From Atherix ibis (lineage: Eukaryota; Arthropoda; Insecta; Diptera; Athericidae): 64,000 nt of DNA. Made by a program: the position numbers and the translations under genes. Location: the NCBI GenBank assembly GCA_958298945.1, contig OY282608.1:81702806-81766805 (forward strand). The letters run 5' to 3'. Every line of letters begins with the position of its first letter. The stretch's first letter is position 1. The notes under the pieces were generated by a model. It saw nothing but the letters and a program-made list of their open reading frames with translations. It was not told where the DNA came from and searched no databases. Positions 28,981 to 44,039 of this stretch are shown piece after piece.

Positions 28981-31900
28981 CAAACCAACAAGCCAACAAG
29001 CCAACAAACCAACAAATGAACAAACCAACAAACCAACAAACGAACAAACCAACAAACAAACAAACCAACAAACGAACAAACCAACAAACCAACAAACCAA
29101 CAAACCAACAAACCAACAAACCAACAAACCAACAACCCAACAAGCCAACAAACCAACAAACAAACAAACGAACAAACAAACAAACCAACAAAAGAACAAA
29201 CCAACAAACCAACAAACCAACCATCCAACAAACCAACAAACCAACAAACGAACAAACCAACAAACCAACAAACCAAAAAACCAATAAACCAACCAACCAG
29301 CATACCAACAAACCAGCAAACCAACAAACCAACAAACCAACAAGTTAACAAACCAACATACCAACAAACCAACAAACCAACAAACCAACAAACAAACAAA
29401 CCAACAAACCAACAAACACACAACCTAACAAGCCAACAAACTGACAAACAAACAAACGAACAAACGAACAAACCAACAAAAGAACAAACCAACAAACCAA
29501 CAAACCAACAAACCAACAAGCCAACAAACCAACAAACCAACAAACTAACAAACCAACAAACCAACAAAACAACAAACCAACAAACCAACAAACCAACAAG
29601 CCAACAAACCAACAAACCAACAACCAAAAAACCAACAAACCAACAAACCAACAAGCTCACAAACCAACAAGCCAACAAGCCAACAAACCAACAAGCCACC
29701 AAACCAACAAACCAACAAACCAACAAACCAACAAGCCAACAAGCCAACAAACCAACAAGCCAACAAGCCAACAAACCAACAAATGAACAAACCAACAAAC
29801 CAACAAACCAACAAACGAACAAACCAACAAACAAACAAACCAACAAACGAACAAACTAACAAACCAACAAACCAACAAACCAACAAACCAACAAGCCAAC
29901 AAACCAACAAACCAACAAACCAACAAACCAACAAACCAACAAACCAACAAACAAACAAATCAACAAACCAACAAACCAACAAACGAACAAACCAACAAAC
30001 AAATAAACCAACAAAAAAACAAGCCAACAAACCAACAAACCAACAAACGAACAAACGAACAAATCAACAAACGAACAAACCAACAAGCCAACAAACCAAT
30101 AAACAAACAAACGAACAAACGAACAAACCAACAAGCCAAGAAACCAACAAACCAACAAACCAACAAACCAACAAACCAACAACCCAACAAGCCAACAAAC
30201 CAACAAACAAACAAACGAACAAACAAACAAACCAACAAAAGAACAAACCAACAAACCAACAAACCAACAAACCAACCATCCAACAAACCAACAAACCAAC
30301 AAACGAACAAACCAACAAACCAACAAACCAAAAAACCAATAAACCAACCAACCAGCATACCAACAAACCAACAAACCAACAAACCAACAAACCAACAAGC
30401 TAACAAACCAACAAACCAACAAACCAACAAACCAACAAACCAACAAACAAACAAACCAACAAACCAACAAACACACAACCTAACAAGCCAACAAACCGAC
30501 AAACAAACAAACGAACAAACGAACAAACCAACAAAAGAACAAACCAACAAACCAACAAACCAACAAACCAACAAGCCAACAAACCAACAAACCAACAAAC
30601 TAACAAACCAAAAAACCAACAAAACAACAAACCAACAAACCAACAAACCAACAAGCCAACAAACCAACAAACCAACAACCAAAAAACCAACAAACCAACA
30701 AGCTCACAAACCAACACACCAACAAACCAACAAACGAACAAACCAACAAACCAACAAATGAACAAGTCAACAAACCAACAAGCCAACAAACCAACAAACC
30801 AACACACCAACAAACCAACAAACGAACTAAACAACAAACCAACAAACCAACAAACCAACGAACCAACAAACCAACAAACCAACATGCCAACAAACCAACA
30901 AAGCAACTAACCAAAAAACCAACAAACCAACAAACCAACAAGCCAACAAAGCAAAAAAACAATAAACCTACAAACCAATAAACCAACAAACCAACAAACC
31001 AACAAACCAACAAGCCAACAAGCCAACAAACCAACAAGCCAACAAGCCAACAAACCAACAAGTCAACAAACCAACAAACCAACAAACCAACAAACCAACA
31101 AACCAAGAAGCCAACAAACGAACAAACGAACAAACCAACAAACAAACAAAACAATAAACCTATAAACCCACAAACCAACAAACGAACAAACCAACAAAAC
31201 ATCAAACCAACAAACCAACAAACCAACAAACCAACAAGCCAACAAACCAACAAGCCAGCAAACCAACAAACCAACATACGAGCTAACCAACAAACCAACA
31301 AACCAACAAACCAACAAACCAACAAACCAACAAACCAACAAACCAACAAACCAACAAACCAACAAACGAACAAACCAACAAGCCAACAAACCCATAACCA
31401 AACAAACGAACAAACGAACAAACCAACAAACCAACAAACCAACAAACCAACAAACCAACAACCCAACAAACCAACAAACCAACAAACGAACAAACCAATA
31501 AACCAACAAACCAACAATCCAATAAGCCAACAACCAACAATCCAATAACGAACAAACCAATAAACCAACAAACCAACAATCCAAAAAAGCAATAAACCAA
31601 CAAACCAACATACCAACAAACCAACAAACCAACAAACCAACAAGCCAACAAGCCAACAATCCAACAAGCCAACAAACCAACAAACCAACAAACCAACAAA
31701 CCAACAAACCAACAAGCCAACAAGCCAACAAACCAACAAGCCAACAAACCAACAAACCAACAAACCAACAAACCAACAAGCCAACAAGCCAACAAACCAA
31801 CAAGCCAACAAGCCAACAAACCAACAAATGAACAAACCAACAAACCAACAAACCAACAAACGAACAAACCAACAAACAAACAAACCAACAAACGAACAAA

Positions 31901-34178
31901 CCAACAAACCAACAAACCAACAAACCAACAAACCAACAAGCCAACAAACCAACAAACCAACAAACCAACAAACCAACAAACCAACAAACCAACAAACAAA
32001 CAAATCAACAAACCAACAAACCAACAAACGAACAAACCAACAAACAAATAAACCAACAAAAAAACAAGCCAACAAACCAACAAACCAACAAACGAACAAA
32101 CGAGCAAATCAACAAACGAACAAACCAACAAGCCAACAAACCAATAAACAAACAAACGAACAAACGAACAAACCAACAAACCAAGAAACCAACAAACCAA
32201 CAAACCAACAAACCAACAAACCAACAAACCAACAAACGAACAAACCAATAAACCAACAAAACAACAAACCAACAAACCAATAAGCCAACAAACCAACAAA
32301 TCAAAAAACCAACAAACCAACAAACTAACAAGCCAACATACCAAAAAAGCAACAAACCAACAAACCAACAAACGAACAAGCCAACAAACCAACAAACCAA
32401 CAAACGAACAAACGAACAAATCAACAAACGAACAAACCAACAAGCCAACAAACCAATAAAACAAACAAACGAACAAACGAACAAACCAACAAACCAAGAA
32501 ACCAACAAACCAACAAACCAACAAACCAACAAACCAACAACCCAACAAGCCAACAAACCAACAAACAAACAAACGAACAAACAAACAAACCAACAAAAGA
32601 ACAAACCAACAAACCAACAAACCAACAAACCAACCATCCAACAAACCAACAAACCAACAAACGAACAAACCAACAAACCAACAAACCAAAAAACCAATAA
32701 ACCAACCAACCAGCATACCAACAAACCAACAAACCAACAAACCAACAAACCAACAAGCTAACAAACCAACAAACCAACAAACCAACAAACCAACAAACCA
32801 ACAAACAAACAAACCAACACCCCCAACAAACACACAACCTAACCGACAAACAAACAAACGAACAAACGAACAAACCAACAAAAGAACAAACCAATAAACC
32901 AACAAACCAACAAACCAACAAGCCAACAAACCAACAAACCAACAAACTAACAAACCAAAAAACCAACAAAACAACAAACCAACAAACCAACAAACCAACA
33001 AGCCAACAAACCAACAAACCAACAACCAAAAAACCAACAAACCAACAAACCAACAAGCTCACAAACCAACAAGCCAACAAACCAACAAACCAACAAAAAA
33101 ACAAACCAACAAACCAACAAACCAACAAACCAATAAACCAACAAGCCAACAAACCAACAAACCAACAAACCAACAAGCCAACAAGCCAACAAACCAACAA
33201 ACCAACAAACGAACAAACCAACAAACGAACAAACCAACAAACGAACAAACCAACAAACCAACAAATGAACAAGTCAACAAACCAACAAGCCAACAAACCA
33301 ACAAACCAACACACCAACAAACCAACAAACGAACTAAACAACAAACCAACAAACCAACAAACCAACGAACCAACAAACCAACAAACCAACATGCCAACAA
33401 ACCAACAAAGCAACTAACCAAAAAACCAACAAACCAACAAACCAACAAGCCAACAAAGCAAAAAAACAATAAACCTACAAACCAATAAACCAACAAACCA
33501 ACAAACCAACAAACCAACAAGCCAACAAGCCAACAAACCAACAAGCCAACAAGCCAACAAACCAACAAGTCAACAAACCAACAAACCAACAAACCAACAA
33601 ACCAAGAAGCCAACAAACGAACAAACGAACAAACCAACAAACAAACAAAACAATAAACCTATAAACCCACAAACCAACAAACGAACAAACCAACAAAACA
33701 TCAAACCAACAAACCAACAAACCAACAAACCAACAAGCCAACAAACCAACAAGCCAGCAAACCAACAAACCAACATACGAGCTAACCAACAAACCAACAA
33801 ACCAACAAACCAACAAACCAACAAACCAACAAACCAACAAACCAACAAACCAACAAACCAACAAACGAACAAACCAACAAGCCAACAAACCCATAAACAA
33901 ACAAACGAACAAACGAACAAACCAACAAACGAACAAACCAACAAACCAACAAACCAACAAACCAACAAACCAACAAACCAACAAACCAACAAACCAACAA
34001 ACGAACAAACCAATAAACCAACAAACCAACAATCCAATAAGCCAACAACCAACAATCCAATAACGAACAAACCAATAAACCAACAAACCAACAATCCAAA
34101 AAAGCAATAAACCAACAAACCAACATACCAACAAACCAACAAACCAACAAACCAACAAGCCAACAAGCCAACAATCCA
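28980..34178 (+). repeat. 5,199 bp tandem duplication, copy 1
   Basis: It matches the next 5.2 kb with a constant offset of 5,199 bp. Corresponding marks include the ATGAAC variant at 29,016 and 34,215, ACATGCC at 30,883 and 36,082, CATACGAGC at 31,275 and 36,474, and the rare CAACACCCCCAAC at 32,815 and 38,014. The left edge lies near 28,980; the right edge is where AATCCAAC is followed by AAACC here and by AAGCC 5,199 bp later. The length is one base short of 650 octamers. I found only two substitutions between the copies by eye: C at 31,462 against A at 36,661, and A at 30,235 against G at 35,434. Confidence 0.85.
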
Positions 34179-37100
34179 ACAAACCAACAAGCCAACAAGC
34201 CAACAAACCAACAAATGAACAAACCAACAAACCAACAAACGAACAAACCAACAAACAAACAAACCAACAAACGAACAAACCAACAAACCAACAAACCAAC
34301 AAACCAACAAACCAACAAACCAACAAACCAACAACCCAACAAGCCAACAAACCAACAAACAAACAAACGAACAAACAAACAAACCAACAAAAGAACAAAC
34401 CAACAAACCAACAAACCAACCATCCAACAAACCAACAAACCAACAAACGAACAAACCAACAAACCAACAAACCAAAAAACCAATAAACCAACCAACCAGC
34501 ATACCAACAAACCAGCAAACCAACAAACCAACAAACCAACAAGTTAACAAACCAACATACCAACAAACCAACAAACCAACAAACCAACAAACAAACAAAC
34601 CAACAAACCAACAAACACACAACCTAACAAGCCAACAAACTGACAAACAAACAAACGAACAAACGAACAAACCAACAAAAGAACAAACCAACAAACCAAC
34701 AAACCAACAAACCAACAAGCCAACAAACCAACAAACCAACAAACTAACAAACCAACAAACCAACAAAACAACAAACCAACAAACCAACAAACCAACAAGC
34801 CAACAAACCAACAAACCAACAACCAAAAAACCAACAAACCAACAAACCAACAAGCTCACAAACCAACAAGCCAACAAGCCAACAAACCAACAAGCCACCA
34901 AACCAACAAACCAACAAACCAACAAACCAACAAGCCAACAAGCCAACAAACCAACAAGCCAACAAGCCAACAAACCAACAAATGAACAAACCAACAAACC
35001 AACAAACCAACAAACGAACAAACCAACAAACAAACAAACCAACAAACGAACAAACTAACAAACCAACAAACCAACAAACCAACAAACCAACAAGCCAACA
35101 AACCAACAAACCAACAAACCAACAAACCAACAAACCAACAAACCAACAAACAAACAAATCAACAAACCAACAAACCAACAAACGAACAAACCAACAAACA
35201 AATAAACCAACAAAAAAACAAGCCAACAAACCAACAAACCAACAAACGAACAAACGAACAAATCAACAAACGAACAAACCAACAAGCCAACAAACCAATA
35301 AACAAACAAACGAACAAACGAACAAACCAACAAGCCAAGAAACCAACAAACCAACAAACCAACAAACCAACAAACCAACAACCCAACAAGCCAACAAACC
35401 AACAAACAAACAAACGAACAAACAAACAAACCAGCAAAAGAACAAACCAACAAACCAACAAACCAACAAACCAACCATCCAACAAACCAACAAACCAACA
35501 AACGAACAAACCAACAAACCAACAAACCAAAAAACCAATAAACCAACCAACCAGCATACCAACAAACCAACAAACCAACAAACCAACAAACCAACAAGCT
35601 AACAAACCAACAAACCAACAAACCAACAAACCAACAAACCAACAAACAAACAAACCAACAAACCAACAAACACACAACCTAACAAGCCAACAAACCGACA
35701 AACAAACAAACGAACAAACGAACAAACCAACAAAAGAACAAACCAACAAACCAACAAACCAACAAACCAACAAGCCAACAAACCAACAAACCAACAAACT
35801 AACAAACCAAAAAACCAACAAAACAACAAACCAACAAACCAACAAACCAACAAGCCAACAAACCAACAAACCAACAACCAAAAAACCAACAAACCAACAA
35901 GCTCACAAACCAACACACCAACAAACCAACAAACGAACAAACCAACAAACCAACAAATGAACAAGTCAACAAACCAACAAGCCAACAAACCAACAAACCA
36001 ACACACCAACAAACCAACAAACGAACTAAACAACAAACCAACAAACCAACAAACCAACGAACCAACAAACCAACAAACCAACATGCCAACAAACCAACAA
36101 AGCAACTAACCAAAAAACCAACAAACCAACAAACCAACAAGCCAACAAAGCAAAAAAACAATAAACCTACAAACCAATAAACCAACAAACCAACAAACCA
36201 ACAAACCAACAAGCCAACAAGCCAACAAACCAACAAGCCAACAAGCCAACAAACCAACAAGTCAACAAACCAACAAACCAACAAACCAACAAACCAACAA
36301 ACCAAGAAGCCAACAAACGAACAAACGAACAAACCAACAAACAAACAAAACAATAAACCTATAAACCCACAAACCAACAAACGAACAAACCAACAAAACA
36401 TCAAACCAACAAACCAACAAACCAACAAACCAACAAGCCAACAAACCAACAAGCCAGCAAACCAACAAACCAACATACGAGCTAACCAACAAACCAACAA
36501 ACCAACAAACCAACAAACCAACAAACCAACAAACCAACAAACCAACAAACCAACAAACCAACAAACGAACAAACCAACAAGCCAACAAACCCATAACCAA
36601 ACAAACGAACAAACGAACAAACCAACAAACCAACAAACCAACAAACCAACAAACCAACAAACCAACAAACCAACAAACCAACAAACGAACAAACCAATAA
36701 ACCAACAAACCAACAATCCAATAAGCCAACAACCAACAATCCAATAACGAACAAACCAATAAACCAACAAACCAACAATCCAAAAAAGCAATAAACCAAC
36801 AAACCAACATACCAACAAACCAACAAACCAACAAACCAACAAGCCAACAAGCCAACAATCCAACAAGCCAACAAACCAACAAACCAACAAACCAACAAAC
36901 CAACAAACCAACAAGCCAACAAGCCAACAAACCAACAAGCCAACAAACCAACAAACCAACAAACCAACAAACCAACAAGCCAACAAGCCAACAAACCAAC
37001 AAGCCAACAAGCCAACAAACCAACAAATGAACAAACCAACAAACCAACAAACCAACAAACGAACAAACCAACAAACAAACAAACCAACAAACGAACAAAC

Positions 37101-39378
37101 CAACAAACCAACAAACCAACAAACCAACAAACCAACAAGCCAACAAACCAACAAACCAACAAACCAACAAACCAACAAACCAACAAACCAACAAACAAAC
37201 AAATCAACAAACCAACAAACCAACAAACGAACAAACCAACAAACAAATAAACCAACAAAAAAACAAGCCAACAAACCAACAAACCAACAAACGAACAAAC
37301 GAGCAAATCAACAAACGAACAAACCAACAAGCCAACAAACCAATAAACAAACAAACGAACAAACGAACAAACCAACAAACCAAGAAACCAACAAACCAAC
37401 AAACCAACAAACCAACAAACCAACAAACCAACAAACGAACAAACCAATAAACCAACAAAACAACAAACCAACAAACCAATAAGCCAACAAACCAACAAAT
37501 CAAAAAACCAACAAACCAACAAACTAACAAGCCAACATACCAAAAAAGCAACAAACCAACAAACCAACAAACGAACAAGCCAACAAACCAACAAACCAAC
37601 AAACGAACAAACGAACAAATCAACAAACGAACAAACCAACAAGCCAACAAACCAATAAAACAAACAAACGAACAAACGAACAAACCAACAAACCAAGAAA
37701 CCAACAAACCAACAAACCAACAAACCAACAAACCAACAACCCAACAAGCCAACAAACCAACAAACAAACAAACGAACAAACAAACAAACCAACAAAAGAA
37801 CAAACCAACAAACCAACAAACCAACAAACCAACCATCCAACAAACCAACAAACCAACAAACGAACAAACCAACAAACCAACAAACCAAAAAACCAATAAA
37901 CCAACCAACCAGCATACCAACAAACCAACAAACCAACAAACCAACAAACCAACAAGCTAACAAACCAACAAACCAACAAACCAACAAACCAACAAACCAA
38001 CAAACAAACAAACCAACACCCCCAACAAACACACAACCTAACCGACAAACAAACAAACGAACAAACGAACAAACCAACAAAAGAACAAACCAATAAACCA
38101 ACAAACCAACAAACCAACAAGCCAACAAACCAACAAACCAACAAACTAACAAACCAAAAAACCAACAAAACAACAAACCAACAAACCAACAAACCAACAA
38201 GCCAACAAACCAACAAACCAACAACCAAAAAACCAACAAACCAACAAACCAACAAGCTCACAAACCAACAAGCCAACAAACCAACAAACCAACAAAAAAA
38301 CAAACCAACAAACCAACAAACCAACAAACCAATAAACCAACAAGCCAACAAACCAACAAACCAACAAACCAACAAGCCAACAAGCCAACAAACCAACAAA
38401 CCAACAAACGAACAAACCAACAAACGAACAAACCAACAAACGAACAAACCAACAAACCAACAAATGAACAAGTCAACAAACCAACAAGCCAACAAACCAA
38501 CAAACCAACACACCAACAAACCAACAAACGAACTAAACAACAAACCAACAAACCAACAAACCAACGAACCAACAAACCAACAAACCAACATGCCAACAAA
38601 CCAACAAAGCAACTAACCAAAAAACCAACAAACCAACAAACCAACAAGCCAACAAAGCAAAAAAACAATAAACCTACAAACCAATAAACCAACAAACCAA
38701 CAAACCAACAAACCAACAAGCCAACAAGCCAACAAACCAACAAGCCAACAAGCCAACAAACCAACAAGTCAACAAACCAACAAACCAACAAACCAACAAA
38801 CCAAGAAGCCAACAAACGAACAAACGAACAAACCAACAAACAAACAAAACAATAAACCTATAAACCCACAAACCAACAAACGAACAAACCAACAAAACAT
38901 CAAACCAACAAACCAACAAACCAACAAACCAACAAGCCAACAAACCAACAAGCCAGCAAACCAACAAACCAACATACGAGCTAACCAACAAACCAACAAA
39001 CCAACAAACCAACAAACCAACAAACCAACAAACCAACAAACCAACAAACCAACAAACCAACAAACGAACAAACCAACAAGCCAACAAACCCATAAACAAA
39101 CAAACGAACAAACGAACAAACCAACAAACGAACAAACCAACAAACCAACAAACCAACAAACCAACAAACCAACAAACCAACAAACCAACAAACCAACAAA
39201 CGAACAAACCAATAAACCAACAAACCAACAATCCAATAAGCCAACAACCAACAATCCAATAACGAACAAACCAATAAACCAACAAACCAACAATCCAAAA
39301 AAGCAATAAACCAACAAACCAACATACCAACAAACCAACAAACCAACAAACCAACAAGCCAACAAGCCAACAATCCAA
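34179..39378 (+). repeat. 5,199 bp tandem duplication, copy 2
   Basis: This is the second, almost identical copy of the preceding unit. Even rare variants are kept, including CAACACCCCCAAC followed by ACACACAACCTAACCGAC at about 38,014-38,045, and the ATAAAACAAAC slip near 37,655. Such identity in a simple repeat implies a very recent event, or an assembly that placed two haplotypes in tandem. After 39,378 the sequence follows the interior of the unit (about 36,864 onward) and not its start. Confidence 0.85.
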
Positions 39379-40065
39379 CAAGCCAACAAACCAACAAACC
39401 AACAAACCAACAAACCAACAAACCAACAAGCCAACAAGCCAACAAACCAACAAGCCAACAAACCAACAAACCAACAAACCAACAAACCAACAAGCCAACA
39501 AGCCAACAAACCAACAAGCCAACAAGCCAACAAACCAACAAATGAACAAACCAACAAACCAACAAACCAACAAACGAACAAACCAACAAACAAACAAACC
39601 AACAAACGAACAAACCAACAAACCAACAAACCAACAAACCAACAAACCAACAAGCCAACAAACCAACAAACCAACAAACCAACAAACCAACAAACCAACA
39701 AACCAACAAACAAACAAATCAACAAACCAACAAACCAACAAACGAACAAACCAACAAACAAATAAACCAACAAAAAAACAAGCCAACAAACCAACAAACC
39801 AACAAACGAACAAACGAGCAAATCAACAAACGAACAAACCAACAAGCCAACAAACCAATAAACAAACAAACGAACAAACGAACAAACCAACAAACCAAGA
39901 AACCAACAAACCAACAAACCAACAAACCAACAAACCAACAAACCAACAAACGAACAAACCAATAAACCAACAAAACAACAAACCAACAAACCAATAAGCC
40001 AACAAACCAACAAATCAAAAAACCAACAAACCAACAAACTAACAAGCCAACATACCAAAAAAGCA
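39379..40065 (+). repeat. Partial third copy of the 5.2 kb unit
   Basis: The segment matches 36,864-37,550 and 31,665-32,350 (offsets 2,515 and 7,714 bp), for instance the ATGAAC variant at 39,542 against 37,027 and 31,828, and the CATACCAAAAAAGC block at about 40,048. It ends where the left domain gives way to the AATAAACCGACAAGCC-rich domain. A crossover out of register within the 5.2 kb unit would explain it. Confidence 0.65.
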
Positions 40066-40860
40066 ATAAACCAACAAACCAACAAACCAACAAGCCAACA
40101 ATCCAACAAGCCAACAAACCAACAAACCAACAAACCAAAAAACCAACAAACTAACAAGCCAACAAACCAACAAGCCAACAAACCAACAAACCAACAAACG
40201 AACGAACCAACAAACCAATAAACCAACAAACCAATAAACCGACAAGCCAACAAACCAACAAACCAACAAACCAACAAACCAACAAGCCAACAAAACCAAC
40301 AAACCAACAAACCAACAAACCAACAAACCAACAAGCCAACAAACCAACAAACCAACAAACCAACAAGCCAACAAACCAACAAGCCAACAAACCAACAAAC
40401 TAACAAACGAACAAACCAACAAACCAATAAACCAACAAACCAATAAACCGACAAGGTAACAAACCAACAAACCAACAAACCAACAAACAAACAAGCCAAG
40501 ACACCAACAAACCAAAAAACCAACAAACCAACAAGCCAACAAACCAACAAGCCAACAAACCAACAAGCCAACAAACCAACAAACCAACAAACCAACAAAC
40601 CAACAAACCAAGAAGCCAACAAACGAACAAACGAACAAACCAACAATCCAACAAACCAACAAAACAACAAACCAACAAACCAACAAACCAACAAACGAAC
40701 AAACCAACAAAACATCAAACCAACAAACCAACAAACCAACAAACCAACATACGAACTAACTAACAAACCAACAAACCAACAAACCAACAAACCAACAAAC
40801 CAACAAATCAACAAACCAACAAACCAACAAACGAACAAACGAACAAACCAACAAACGAAC

Positions 40861-40988
40861 AAACTAACAAGCCAACAAACCAATAAACAAACAAACGAAC
40901 AAACGAACAAACCAACAAACGAACAAACTAACAAGCCAACAAACCAATAAACAAACAAACGAACAAACCAACAAACCAACAAACCAAC
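40861..40988 (+). repeat. 64 bp tandem duplication
   Basis: A 64 bp block (8 octamers) beginning AAACTAACAAGCC and running through AATAAACAAACAAACGAAC is present at 40,861 and again at 40,925. The second copy loses the second AAACGAAC near its end. The same two-copy arrangement recurs at about 42,973-43,085, so it was duplicated before the larger segment was copied. Confidence 0.7.
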
Positions 40989-42179
40989 AAACCAACAAAC
41001 CAACAAACGAATAAACCAATGAACCAACAAACCAATAAACCAACAAACCAATAAGCCAACAAACCAACAAATCAAAAAACCAACAAACCAACAAACCAAC
41101 AAGCCAACAAACCAAAAAAGCAATAAACCAACAAACCAACAAACCAACAAACCAACAAACCAACAAGCCAACCATCCAACAAGCTAACTAACCAACAAAC
41201 CAACAAACCAACAAACCAACAAACCAACAAGCCAACAAGCACACAAACCAACAAGCCAAAAAACCAACAAACCAACAAGCTAACAAACCAACAAACCACC
41301 AAGCTAACAAACCAACAATCCAACAAACCAACAAACCAACAAACGAACAAACCAACAAACCAACAAACCAACAAACCAACAAACCAACAAGCCAACAAAC
41401 CAACAAACCAACAAACCAACAAACCAACAAACCAACAAACCAACAAACAAACAAATCAACAAACCACCAAACCAACAAACGAACAAACCAACAAACAAAT
41501 AAACCAACAAAAAAACAAGCCAACAAACCAACAAACCAACAAACGAACAAACGAGCAAATTAACAAACGAACAAACCAACAAGCCAACAAACCAATAAAC
41601 AAACAAACGAACAAACGAACAAACCAACAAACCAAGAAACCAACAAACCAACAAACCAACAAACCAACAAACTAACAAACCAACAAACGAACAAACCAAT
41701 AAACCAACAAAACAACAAACCAACAAACCAATAAGCCAACAAACCAACAAATCAAAAAACCAACAAACCAACAAACTAACAAGCCAACATACCAAAAAAG
41801 CAATAAACCAACAAACCAACAAACCAACAAGCCAACAATCCAACAAGCCAACAAACCAACAAACAACCAACCAAAAAACCAACAAACTAACAAGCCAACA
41901 AACCAACAAGCCAACAAACCAACAAACCAACAAACGAACGAACCAACAAACCAATAAACCAACAAACCAATAAACCGACAAGCCAACAAACCAACAAACC
42001 AACAAACCAACAAACCAACAAGCCAACAAAACCAACAAACCAACAAACCAACAAGCCAACAAACCAACAAGCCAACAAACCAACAAACTAACAAACGAAC
42101 AAACCAACAAATCAATAAACCAACAAACCAATAAACCGACAAGCCAACAAACCAACAAGCCAACAAACCAACAAGCTAA

Positions 42180-42660
42180 CAAACCAACAAACTAACAAAC
42201 GAACAAACCAACAAACCAATAAACCAACAAACCAATAAACCGACAAGCTAACAAACCAACAAACCAACAAACCAACAAGCCAACAAGCCAACACACCAAC
42301 AAACCAAAAATCCAACAAACTAACAAGCCAACAAACCAACAAGCCAACAAACCAACAAACCAACAAACCAACAAACCAACAAACGAACAAACAAACAAAC
42401 CAACAAACCAACAAGCCAACAAACCAACAAACCAACAAACCAACAAGCCAACAAACCAACAAGCCAACAAACCAACAAACGAACAAACAAACATACCAAC
42501 AAACTAACAAACGAACAAACCAACAAACCAATAAACCAACAAACCAATAAACCGACAAGCTAACAAACCAACAAACCAACAAACCAACAAGCCAACAAGC
42601 CAACACACCAACAAACCAAAAATCCAACAAACTAACAAGCCAACAAACCAACAAGCCAAC
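42180..42660 (+). repeat. 312 bp tandem duplication
   Basis: The blocks CGACAAGCTAACAAACC (42,241 and 42,553) and ACACCAACAAACCAAAAATCC (about 42,293 and 42,605) recur with an offset of 312 bp (39 octamers). The first copy spans about 42,180-42,350 and the second about 42,492-42,660. Plain octamers between them hide the exact junction. Confidence 0.65.
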
Positions 42661-44039
42661 AAACCAACAAGCCAACAAACCAACAAGCCAACAAACCAAC
42701 AAACCAACAAACCAACAAACCAACAAACCAACAAACCAAGAAGCCAACAAACGAACAAACGAACAAACGAACAAACCAACAAACCAACAAACCAACAAAA
42801 CAACAAACCAACAAACCAACAAACCAACAAACGAACAAACCAACAAAACATTAAACCAACAAACCAACAAACCAGCAAACCAACAAGCCAACAAACCAAT
42901 AAACCAACATACGAACTAACTAACAAACCAACAAACCAACAAACGAACAAACGAACAAACCAACAAACGAACAAACTAACAAGCCAACAAACCAATAAAC
43001 AAACAAACGAACAAACGAACAAACCAACAAACGAACAAACTAACAAGCCAACAAACCAATAAACAAACAAACGAACAAACCAACAAACCAATAAACCAAC
43101 AAACCAACAAACCAACAAACGAATAAACCAATAAACCAACAAACCAATAAACCAACAAACCAATAAGCCAACAAACCAACAAATCAAAAAACCAACAAAC
43201 CAACAAACCAACAAGCCAACAAACCAAAAAAGCAATAAACCAACAAACCAACAAACCAACAAACCAACAAACCAACAAGCCAACAATCCAACAAGCCAAC
43301 TAACCAACAAACCAACAAACCAACAAACCAACAAACCAACAAGCCAACAAGCACACAAACCAACAAGCCAAAAAACCAACAAACCAACAAGCTAACAAAC
43401 CAACAAACCACCAAGCTAACAAACCAACAATCCAACAAACCAACAAACCAACAACCCAACAAGCCAACAAACCAACAAACAAACAAACCAACAAACCAAC
43501 AAACCAACAAACGAACAAACCAAAAAACCAACAAACCAAAAAACCAATAAACCAACCAACCAGCATACCAACAAACCAACAAACCAACAAACCAACAAAC
43601 CAACAAGCTAACAAACCAAAAAACCAACAAACCAACAAACCAACAAACCAACAAACGAACAAACCAACAAACCAACAAACCAACAAACCAACAACCCAAC
43701 AAGCCAACAAACCGACAAACAAACAAACGAACAAACGAACAAACCAACAAAAGAACAAACCAACAAACCAACAAACCAACAAACCAACAAACCAACAAGC
43801 CAACAAACCAACAAACCAACAAACGAACAAACCAACAAACCAACAAAACAACAAACCAACAAACCAACAAACCAACAAGCCAACAAACCAACAAACCAAC
43901 AAACCAACAAACCAAAAAACCAACAAACCAACAAACAGACAAGCTCACAAACCAACAAGCCAACAAACCAACAAACCAACAAACGAACAAACCAACAAAC
44001 CAACAAACCAACAAACCAACAAACCAATAAACCAACAAG

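Larger units (their letters stand above)
1..40065 (+). repeat. Left array domain (higher-order type I)
   Basis: This domain is defined by landmark variants that recur through it. ACATGCCAA lies in a similar context (usually before AAAGCAACTAACC) with its CATGCC at 84, 1772, 3988, 4796, 8802, 11890, 15586, 17602, 20674, 24055, 27214, 30883, 33390, 36082 and 38589, and never again in that context to the right. The blocks AACAATAAACC(T/G)AC and AAACCCATAAAC or AAACCCAGAAACC also recur here. Spacing of landmarks varies from about 0.8 to 4 kb, so the higher-order repeat is a mosaic and not a single fixed period. The right edge is placed where homology to the 5.2 kb unit ends, just after a CATACCAAAAAAGC block. 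The edge is approximate. Confidence 0.65.

Noticed and set aside
32811..32850. Possible unique insertion at CAACACCCCCAACAAACACAC
   Set aside because: It is only a run of point variants and a small slip within the octamer pattern, present again 5,199 bp later; no foreign sequence is inserted.
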